Assembly (NCBI RefSeq): GCF_001279585.1
Contig: NZ_LGEC01000105.1
Span: 1-11,947, forward strand
DNA from: Nocardiopsis sp. NRRL B-16309
GTDB taxonomy: Bacteria; Actinomycetota; Actinomycetes; Streptosporangiales; Streptosporangiaceae
Direction of reading: 5' to 3'
DNA length: 11,947 bases
Below, piece by piece: positions 1 to 5,527 of this stretch (its first letter is position 1; every line of letters begins with the position of its first letter). Below the pieces are notes generated by a model. That model was not told where the DNA came from, did not search any database, and was given only the letters and a program-made list of their open reading frames with translations. A program made the position numbers and the translations under genes.

Positions 1-18
1 GGGCGGGGGCGGGCGGGG
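1..18 (+). other. Potential G-quadruplex motif
   Basis: Four runs of three to five G (1-3, 5-9, 11-13, 15-18) are separated by single C residues, which fits the G3+ N1 quadruplex consensus with minimal loops. The window starts inside it, so the motif may extend leftward. No function can be assigned from position alone. Confidence 0.45.
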
Positions 19-320
19 CGAAACGCCGCCGCCACCGCGCCGCGCTCCTCCGGCAACCGGACCGCGCAGCGGCCGCCGATAGCGCACCGCACCCCCGAAC
101 GGCCAGCATCGGCCTGGCCACATCCGGCCACATCCCGTTCGGATCCGGCTCCGCTGCGTCCCCACCAGGCCCGCCGCACCGCGGCCCGTGCCGGAACCGG
201 ACGCCGCCGGCGACCGCGCCCGACCCCAAGACCAGTGCTGACGCTCCGCAGCCGCCTGAACCACGGGAGTCAGTTCCAGTGCCCGCTGGCACAAGACAGC
301 ATCTTTCGCCCAAAAAGCTA

Positions 321-337
321 CATTGGTAACACCAATG
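321..337. promoter_or_regulatory. Perfect 7-bp dyad, operator-like
   Basis: CATTGGT (321-327) and ACCAATG (331-337) are exact reverse complements around a 3-base centre. The 17-bp size and AT-rich setting resemble operators of small dimeric regulators such as the TetR or MarR families. No gene starts immediately beside it, so the target is unknown. It shares one base with the next dyad. Confidence 0.5.
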
Positions 338-365
338 AACATACCTGACATATAACTATATGTTC
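337..365. promoter_or_regulatory. Second dyad abutting the first
   Basis: GAACATA (337-343) and TATGTTC (359-365) are exact reverse complements separated by 15 bases of AT-rich DNA. The spacing would put the two half-sites about two helical turns apart. Together with the dyad at 321-337 it makes a 45-bp block of nested symmetry, which suggests a regulatory site or a remnant of a divergent promoter. Confidence 0.45.
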
Positions 366-998
366 ACACGCCTTGGAATCACCGCATTCGGATCCCGCCG
401 ACGGGGGTGATCGGCCGTGACCAGCCAATACGCGCCCGCGAAGAGCCAATTTCCCATACCAAACACAACAGCTGAACGCAATGAAACACATCGCAACAGC
501 GCCGATACGGTCAGTGTTTCTTTCGGCGAGGCATTCACGTCCCGCCTGGGCAAAGATAGACTTTGGTCGCTCAGGGAGGGCCCCGGCACCATGGAGGAGA
601 TAATGACACAGCGAAGATAAGGACTCGATCAAATCCGACATCTCCACGACGCCGTGGAAGAACCTGTCGGACTCCTGTTGTTCACCGGCCATATCAAATC
701 AGGATCGGTCTGCGAAACCACCGGATCCTGCGTGGGGCCTCTGACCTCGATTCTCCCGAACGACGTTCTTCACAATGCCGATTCTGACCTGCCCGAGCCA
801 CGGTGTCCCTGACATCGGAGCAGTCATGTCCGCCCCACACTTCCGACCACCGCCGCACCAAGGGCGACAGGCCTTCCGGAGGCCCCCGGAGCCCGCGCGG
901 CATCACGGAAGATACGGACCTGACCTGCCCGAACAGCGCTGACGGACTCGCGGGTCGGCACCTGTGCGTGCTGGAGAAACGGTATCACCGGGATCGTC

Positions 999-1043
999 CG
1001 AATTCTCTTATGTTGTGACCAAAGGCGAGTGCAATAGAATTCG
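999..1043 (+). promoter_or_regulatory. Probable promoter of the LuxR-type regulator
   Basis: TTGTGA (1013-1018) and TAGAAT (1035-1040) stand 16 bases apart and closely match sigma70-type -35 and -10 boxes. Transcription would start near 1046-1048, giving a very short leader before the ATG at 1058. The promoter is framed by CGAATTC (999-1005) and GAATTCG (1037-1043), an exact dyad whose right arm overlaps the -10 box. That placement is suitable for repression or autoregulation, but this is inference. Confidence 0.5.
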
Positions 1044-1057
1044 ATGGGACTGCTCAC

Positions 1058-1750
1058 ATGACCAGGTCAATGTCCGGGCGCCGATGCGGATCATTGATGG
1101 TGGCGCTTCACATCGACAACGAAGTCATCCATCAAGGCCTCGTTGCGATGCTGAGTTCGGCTCCGACACGGTATGAGATCGTGTCGTGCAACTCAGTCGG
1201 GGACGAGCCGCCTCAGAAGCCGGCGAAGCTGCCAGAGGTCATCATTCTGGCCTTTGACGACGAGCAGTCGGATGACATCGAGGACGTGGCGAAGCGCTTC
1301 GGAGAAGCGGGAACAAAAGTACTCCTTCTACTCACTCGGAGTGACGAGAGTTTGTTCGACCGCGCTGCTCAAGTGTTGACGGACGGATTCCTCGTCCTGG
1401 ACCAGATGACCACGGAAATCCTCGATGAATCCCTACAGAAGGCGGCCAGTGGTGACGTGGTCATTCCGCCGTCGATCGCCGGACGCCTTTTGGCCAGAAG
1501 GCGGAACGGACAGAGTCAACCTCGCCTGGTACTTCCCGAACTCACACCGAGGGAAAGACAGGCCCTGCAACTGCTGGTCGGCGGTCTGAGCAACAAGCAG
1601 ATCGCCGCGCGGCTCCGGATCTCCCAGCACGGTGCGAAACGCCTGGTCGCCAATCTGCTGGCCAAGCTGAACTGTAGGAACAGGACCATGGCCGCATCCA
1701 TGGCGCTGCAGTACAAGCTGGTGGAGCAGGACGCCTCCACGCATCAGTGA
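1058..1750 (+). CDS. LuxR/NarL-family regulator with atypical receiver domain
   Basis: A cytoplasmic DNA-binding regulator of about 230 residues with response-regulator layout. The N-terminal receiver-like domain spans about residues 14-125, and the C-terminal LuxR helix-turn-helix spans about 161-222, with the family hallmarks LTPRERQAL and GLSNKQIAARL. The receiver lacks key residues. Aligned to NarL-type proteins, the phosphorylated Asp is Ala65 (in PEVIILAF), the first acidic-pocket Asp is Ile19, and the conserved Lys is Leu114 (GFLVLD). It therefore probably works without phosphorylation, as known for some antibiotic-pathway regulators (JadR1-like). The start is uncertain: ATG 1058 has little ribosome binding site, and ATG 1097 (Met14) sits right before the first receiver strand. 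Third codon positions are less GC-rich than in neighbouring genes. It precedes the exporter genes in the same direction after a 175-base gap and is the likely pathway regulator. Confidence 0.88.
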   Translation: MTRSMSGRRCGSLMVALHIDNEVIHQGLVAMLSSAPTRYEIVSCNSVGDEPPQKPAKLPEVIILAFDDEQSDDIEDVAKRFGEAGTKVLLLLTRSDESLFDRAAQVLTDGFLVLDQMTTEILDESLQKAASGDVVIPPSIAGRLLARRRNGQSQPRLVLPELTPRERQALQLLVGGLSNKQIAARLRISQHGAKRLVANLLAKLNCRNRTMAASMALQYKLVEQDASTHQ

Positions 1751-1925
1751 GATCCATCGGGCAGAGCATCCGCCCCCGCCCACGACGACGGCACCGGGGT
1801 CCGCGTGAACCCTCACAGTGGCGGAGAGTTTCGCGTGCCCCTGGAAAATGTCGTGAAATCCACTGCTCGGGCGCCGATCCGGCATAACAGCCTGGACCCT
1901 GTCTCCGATTCAATGGGAAAATATT

Positions 1926-2876
1926 GTGCTGTACATCAAAGACATAGTGAAGACCTACAAGCGCGGAGGCGGAGTCCGTGCCAATGACGGCGTCACGATA
2001 CAGGTGGAGGCCGGCGAGGTCGTCGGCCTCCTGGGGCACAACGGCGCCGGCAAGACGACCCTCATCAACCAGGTGGCCGGGCTGACCGTACCGACGTCCG
2101 GCACCATCCGCGTCGACGGCTGCGACCCGGTGGCGGAACCGTCGAAGGTCCGCCGCATGATCGCGGTGATGCCCCAGTCGCACGCGCCGCTGACCGGCGT
2201 GACGCCGCGTCAGGTCATCAAGTCGATGGCCCGGATCCGGGGCATGGACAAACAGGCCGCCTCCGCACGCACCGAGGAACTGATCAAGGACCTCGACCTC
2301 GGCGAGTGGGCCGACACCACGGGCGAACGGCTCTCCGGGGGAGTCCGGAGGCTGACGGCGTTCGGCATGGCCGCGGCGTCGCCCGGGAAGGTCGTGATGC
2401 TCGACGAACCGACCAACGACGTGGACCCCGCTCGCCGGAGGCTCCTGTGGGAGCAGATCCGGGCCTTGGCGAACCGGGGGTGCGCCGTCCTCCTGGTCAC
2501 CCACAACGTGATCGAGGCCGAGCGCAGTGTGGACCGCATCGTCGTCCTGGACTCCGGCAAGGTCATGGCGGAGGGGACGGCGGCACAGCTCCGCTCCCGC
2601 GCGGCCGGCGACCTCCGGCTGGAGCTGACGGCCGCGGACATCGACGGTCTGCCCTCCCTCCCCGAGCACATCGCGACCGCCGGGGCTCCTCTGCGCACCT
2701 CCCGGCGGCTGACGGTCGCCCTCGAATCCAGCGGGGCCGCCGACGCGCTCGCCTGGGCGCAGCGCCTGCGCGAGTCACAGGACATCGACGAGTTCTCTCT
2801 CGTACCCGTCGGTCTGGAGGACGTGTATCTGGACCTCGTGGGCGCGGAGTCCACGGCCGCAGAGGAAGAGGGATAA
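1926..2876 (+). CDS. ABC-2 exporter ATPase subunit (DrrA-like)
   Basis: ATP-binding subunit of about 316 residues that should power export by the membrane protein encoded immediately downstream. Visible motifs: Walker A GHNGAGKTT (37-45), Q-loop MPQS with Gln84, signature LSGGVRRL (136-143), Walker B plus D-loop VVMLDEPTNDVD (156-167), and H-loop His193 in VTHN. The signature has Val where Gln is commonest; such variation is usual in DrrA-type proteins (LSGGxRRRL). A C-terminal extension of about 90 residues ending in the GLEDVYLDLVG pattern is typical of this subfamily. The GTG start at 1926 is preceded by a modest GGGA at 1915-1918, and the protein begins directly with the first strand of the nucleotide-binding domain. 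DrrAB-type pumps beside NRPS genes usually export the product and contribute self-resistance; the substrate cannot be read from sequence. Confidence 0.93.
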   Translation: MLYIKDIVKTYKRGGGVRANDGVTIQVEAGEVVGLLGHNGAGKTTLINQVAGLTVPTSGTIRVDGCDPVAEPSKVRRMIAVMPQSHAPLTGVTPRQVIKSMARIRGMDKQAASARTEELIKDLDLGEWADTTGERLSGGVRRLTAFGMAAASPGKVVMLDEPTNDVDPARRRLLWEQIRALANRGCAVLLVTHNVIEAERSVDRIVVLDSGKVMAEGTAAQLRSRAAGDLRLELTAADIDGLPSLPEHIATAGAPLRTSRRLTVALESSGAADALAWAQRLRESQDIDEFSLVPVGLEDVYLDLVGAESTAAEEEG

Positions 2877-2880
2877 CGCG

Positions 2881-3618
2881 ATGCGCTACTGGATGTCTAG
2901 CTATGGTCTGCTGCTCGGCTGGGCCGGGTTGCGGGGGCGCGCGACCCTCGCGCTGAACCTGGTGATCCAGACCTGCCTGGCGGTGGGGATCATCGTCGGG
3001 TTCGCCTTCCTCGTGCCCAACCTGGACGCCGGCACGGCCCTCTACCTCTCGACAGGGGCGCCGGTGCTCGGGCTCGTCACCGTGGGGATGGTGATCGGCC
3101 CCCAGGAGGTCGCCAGCGCGAAACAGGAGGGCATCTTCGAGTTCAACCGGTCGTTGCCCGTGCCCCGCAGCGCCCTCATCGCGTCCGACGCCACGATAGC
3201 CCTGCTGACCGCGCTTCCGGGAATGCTGGCCGCGCTCGTGGTCGCCTGGCTGCGCTTCGATCTGGACCTGCAGATCAGTCCTCTGGTCGTTCCCGCGATC
3301 CTGCTGACCGCGGCCGCCGCGATCGGGATCGGCTACGGCATCGGCTACGGGCTGACCCCGCCGATCGCCCGGATGATGTCCCAGCTCGTGGTGTTCGTCG
3401 CGCTGATGTTCTCCCCGATCGTCTTCCCGGTCTCCCGGTTGCCCGACTGGCTCGCCGCCGTTCACGCGGTGCTGCCGTTCCAGTACATGGCCGAGAGCGT
3501 GCGGAACACGCTCAGCGTGCCGCCCGACGGCGTCCGGCTCATGCCGTTCGCCGTCCTGGCGGTGTGGTCCCTCGTGGGATTCCTGGTCGCCTTCCGCATG
3601 ATGTCCCGGAGGACATGA
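2881..3618 (+). CDS. ABC-2 exporter permease subunit (DrrB-like)
   Basis: Integral membrane permease of 245 residues, a usual length for single-domain ABC-2 permeases. Six hydrophobic segments are visible at about 24-45, 54-74, 98-124, 135-158, 165-185 and 219-241. The stretch around MFSPIVFPVSRLPDWL (176-191) followed by LPFQYMAE (198-205) is the typical end of the ABC-2 membrane domain. The ATG lies only 4 bases after the stop of the ATPase gene, and the purine-rich AGAGGAAGAGGG at the end of that gene serves as ribosome binding site, so the two are translationally coupled and form one transporter. The gene ends just before a pair of strong hairpins that should stop transcription. The transported substrate is inferred, not seen, to be the peptide product. 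Confidence 0.92.
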   Translation: MRYWMSSYGLLLGWAGLRGRATLALNLVIQTCLAVGIIVGFAFLVPNLDAGTALYLSTGAPVLGLVTVGMVIGPQEVASAKQEGIFEFNRSLPVPRSALIASDATIALLTALPGMLAALVVAWLRFDLDLQISPLVVPAILLTAAAAIGIGYGIGYGLTPPIARMMSQLVVFVALMFSPIVFPVSRLPDWLAAVHAVLPFQYMAESVRNTLSVPPDGVRLMPFAVLAVWSLVGFLVAFRMMSRRT

Positions 3619-3645
3619 GGGCGAACGGCGCCCGCCCTCCGGCCC

Positions 3646-3688
3646 GCACCCGCCGCCGGCGCCCGGTCCCGGTGCCGGCGGCGGGTGC
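3646..3688. terminator. First GC-rich terminator hairpin
   Basis: A perfect 15-bp stem, GCACCCGCCGCCGGC (3646-3660) against its complement at 3674-3688, extends into the loop by further pairs. It begins 28 bases after the permease stop. There is no T-run, as is common for actinomycete terminators. It probably ends the exporter operon. Confidence 0.75.
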
Positions 3689-3703
3689 GCTCGTCCGATC
3701 ATC

Positions 3704-3743
3704 CGTCGGCGGACGCGGGCCCCTCGGCCCGCGTCCGCCGACG
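3704..3743. terminator. Second GC-rich terminator hairpin, probably bidirectional
   Basis: A perfect 18-bp stem joins 3704-3721 to 3726-3743 around the 4-base loop CCTC. It lies between the converging exporter operon and the minus-strand peptidase-like gene that ends at 3836. Because a perfect stem works in both directions, it can terminate transcripts from either side. Confidence 0.75.
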
Positions 3744-3745
3744 GC

Positions 3746-3813
3746 CTTCCGCCCGCCGAATAGCGCTTCCGCCCGCCAAGGAGCCCTTCCGTCCGGAAGC
3801 CCTTCCGTCCGCC
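3746..3813. repeat. Short degenerate tandem repeat, four units
   Basis: The word CTTCCGCCCGCC occurs at 3746 and 3766, then as CTTCCGTCCGGA at 3786 and CTTCCGTCCGCC at 3802. The spacing is therefore 20, 20 and 16 bases. The array is intergenic, between the second hairpin and the stop codon of the minus-strand gene. It contains a local palindrome, CTTCCG-TC-CGGAAG (3786-3799). Confidence 0.7.
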
Positions 3814-3835
3814 ACGGCGACGGCCGCGCCGAGGG

Positions 3836-5071
3836 CTACAGCGGCTCCACCACCGCGCGTTCGCCCGGAACGGCCAGGTCCCTGACGCGGTTCCGCGCCG
3901 GTCCGGACGGCCATTCGCGGAAGCGGCGGAACCGCATGGGCACGCCCCTGGCCACGGACAGGTCCGCGCTGTCCATGGCCTGCATGTGCACGTGCGGCTG
4001 CGTCGAGTTCCCCGAGTTCCCGCAGTCCGCGATGTGCTGGCCCGCCACGACCCTCTCGCCGACCGACACCCGGACGCTGCCCGCCCGGAAGTGCACCAGT
4101 GCGACGAAGACGCCGCCTCCGGCCAGGGACATCACCACATGGTTGCCGGCGATGGCCTCCACCCCCCGGCGCACCCGTGCGCCCTGGCTCAGGGCGTAGG
4201 GGATCAACGCGGGCTGGGACCGGCGCGCTTCGTGGTCGGGCTCGCCGTCGTGCACGGCGACGACGGTTCCGTCGGCCGGTGCCAGGACCGGCCGGCCGAA
4301 GGCGACGAAGAGCTCGGGCGGTTCGGTGGCGAGGAAGGTCCGCCAGCTCCGGCTGCCGGCCGTCCGGTGCCTGTCGTCCACCCCGACGAAGTCGATGGCG
4401 TAGCGACCGCCGAACATGTCGGTTCCGTGGCTCGGAACGCGCCGGGCCGGGCTGTTCTCGACCCGCCACAGTCCCGTGAAGGGAAATGAGACCTCGACGG
4501 CGTTGTCCCCCGTACTTTGCGCGGGCGTCTCTCCAACCATGGAATCAACATACGACATACCTCCGGCGAGGGCGGTCGCACTGATACCGATGGTTCGGGC
4601 GATGAAAAGGCGCCGGGGTGTGGCGGATTCCGCTTCCCTGTTCTCTCCGAAGAATTCTTCCGCCGGTTTCCCGTCGTTCGCGCCATCGTCCCTCACCGGC
4701 CCGCGCTCCGTTCCGTCTCCCCTGGGAGTCCCGGGCGGGGAGGAGCCTTCGTAGGGGCGGGCGAGGAACCGCCGCAGCAGGGGGCGGACCACCTCTCCCA
4801 GGAGCAGGGCGACGATGAGGTAGGGCAGCAGGGCCAGCCACAGCAGGCCCGGCCACTCGAAGGCGCGGACGACCCGGAAGGGCAGGTCGGCGGGTCCGGC
4901 GACCATCGCGCCGACGGTGACGGCCGAGAGCAGCCACACGAGTGCCGTCCCGGCACGCCGCCACGCGCTGCCTTCCCGGGACACGTCCCTGACCAGCCGC
5001 CTGTGCACGTACAGGTGCACGGCGGCCACGACGGCGAGGACCAGGACCGCGTTCAAGAGGAGAAGGGCCAT
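3836..5071 (-). CDS. Membrane-anchored M23/LytM-like peptidase-domain protein
   Basis: Predicted 411-residue membrane protein. Three hydrophobic segments lie at about 2-22, 40-59 and 74-98, then a charged, Pro/Gly-rich linker (about 105-150), a fourth hydrophobic segment after TPRRLFIAR (151-172), and an outside-facing M23-type domain (about 190-405). M23 features are PVLAPADGTVVAV (261-273), GNHVVMSL (309-316), His327 in LVHF, CGNSGNST (350-357) and HVH (360-362); the acidic zinc ligand should be Asp227 in RYAIDF. M23 enzymes cut peptidoglycan cross-bridges; some relatives only bind. The usual first His ligand is Arg223 here, though His215 is nearby, so activity is uncertain. The chosen ATG has AGGAG 9 bases upstream and a hydrophobic start; a longer frame back to 5233 adds only Arg-rich, non-coding-like sequence. 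The N-terminal half resembles, from memory, the membrane region of actinomycete metallophosphoesterases. Its role in the cluster is unknown; cell-wall immunity is one possibility. Confidence 0.85.
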   Translation of the reverse strand: MALLLLNAVLVLAVVAAVHLYVHRRLVRDVSREGSAWRRAGTALVWLLSAVTVGAMVAGPADLPFRVVRAFEWPGLLWLALLPYLIVALLLGEVVRPLLRRFLARPYEGSSPPGTPRGDGTERGPVRDDGANDGKPAEEFFGENREAESATPRRLFIARTIGISATALAGGMSYVDSMVGETPAQSTGDNAVEVSFPFTGLWRVENSPARRVPSHGTDMFGGRYAIDFVGVDDRHRTAGSRSWRTFLATEPPELFVAFGRPVLAPADGTVVAVHDGEPDHEARRSQPALIPYALSQGARVRRGVEAIAGNHVVMSLAGGGVFVALVHFRAGSVRVSVGERVVAGQHIADCGNSGNSTQPHVHMQAMDSADLSVARGVPMRFRRFREWPSGPARNRVRDLAVPGERAVVEPL

Positions 5072-5432
5072 GTCAGGGCGCTCCTGTCGTGCGGATGCGG
5101 GGCAAGCGGCCGTTCTCGCCGTCCGGCGGTGCCGGAGACCGGCCCGCCGCCGACCGTGCCCGGAGGCGTGGCCGCTCCGCCGCCCGCGTACGAGCCGCCT
5201 CGGAGTCTGACACCCATCGCGCCGTAGTGCCACCCCCGCGTCCGGACCGACGATGGCACCGATCCGAACGGCTAGGGCGGTCGGGGCCGGGCGGTCTCCC
5301 CGGCGCGCGCCCCTGACCGGCGGTCCCGTCCGGTCGGGTCGGCGATCCGCTGGGGGAGGAGCGAGCCGATGCGGGGCGAGGGGTGCCCCAAGGACCGCCT
5401 GGAGGGGGTAGCCGATCGATCAGGGTGACAGT

Positions 5433-5447
5433 ATGCCAATCGGGCAT
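5433..5447. promoter_or_regulatory. Dyad upstream of the NRPS gene
   Basis: ATGCC (5433-5437) and GGCAT (5443-5447) are exact reverse complements around a 5-base centre. The site lies about 80 bases before the preferred NRPS start, in the AT-richer part of the intergenic region, where an activator such as the window's LuxR-type regulator could bind. Five-base arms can arise by chance. Confidence 0.35.
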
Positions 5448-5512
5448 TTCTCCACGATCCCGCACAAATTAGTCTGCGAGGCACATGCCTGGCGAAGCGA
5501 CATGGCGCGGAC

Positions 5513-5520
5513 GGAGAGGG
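5513..5520 (+). promoter_or_regulatory. Strong ribosome binding site favouring the GTG start at 5528
   Basis: GGAGAGGG ends 7 bases before GTG 5528 and is the best Shine-Dalgarno match upstream of the NRPS frame. A competing site, GAGGA at 5593-5597, lies 8 bases before an in-frame TTG at 5606. The 26 codons between the two starts have AT-rich third positions unlike the rest of the gene, so the TTG start cannot be excluded. Confidence 0.55.
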
Positions 5521-5527
5521 GCTTGCT

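Larger units (their letters stand above)
1..1057. other. Long gene-free left flank with compositional step
   Basis: I see no convincing gene in this stretch. Bases 1-240 are extremely GC-rich; at least two minus-strand frames stay open across them, but GC-rich DNA alone explains that, so the end of a leftward gene cannot be confirmed or excluded. From about 290 to 560 the DNA becomes clearly more AT-rich and contains two inverted repeats. Short open frames here (for example a GTG-started plus-strand frame at 417-620 and a minus-strand frame at 692-318) lack the GC-rich third positions of the real genes and encode nothing recognisable. Between 740 and 935 there are repeated short words, and a probable promoter lies just before 1058. 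The flank may mark the cluster boundary. Confidence 0.6.
5072..5527. other. Divergent intergenic region upstream of the NRPS
   Basis: This 456-base region separates the minus-strand peptidase-like gene from the NRPS and should contain both promoters. Open frames here are GC-driven and encode nothing recognisable. The half nearest the peptidase-like gene is very GC-rich; from about 5410 the DNA becomes more AT-rich, the usual look of a promoter region, and contains a dyad at 5433-5447. I cannot fix -35 and -10 boxes with confidence; a weak candidate -10 lies in CAAATTAGT around 5465-5473. Confidence 0.55.

Noticed and set aside
417..620. GTG-started plus-strand frame of 67 residues downstream of the two dyads
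   Set aside because: Position after an operator-like site is tempting, but codon use is not coding-like for this DNA, there is no good ribosome binding site, and the peptide matches nothing I know.
318..692. Minus-strand open frame of 124 residues in the left flank
   Set aside because: No recognisable domain, no GC bias at third positions and several Cys-rich, low-plausibility stretches; not supported as a gene.
2334..2357. ABC signature LSGGV instead of LSGGQ as a sign of inactivation
   Set aside because: DrrA-type ATPases commonly vary at this position, and all other nucleotide-binding motifs are intact.
5072..5233. Longer N-terminal start for the peptidase-like protein
   Set aside because: The extra 54 residues are Arg-rich and non-conserved in character, while the internal ATG has AGGAG at good spacing and begins a membrane segment.
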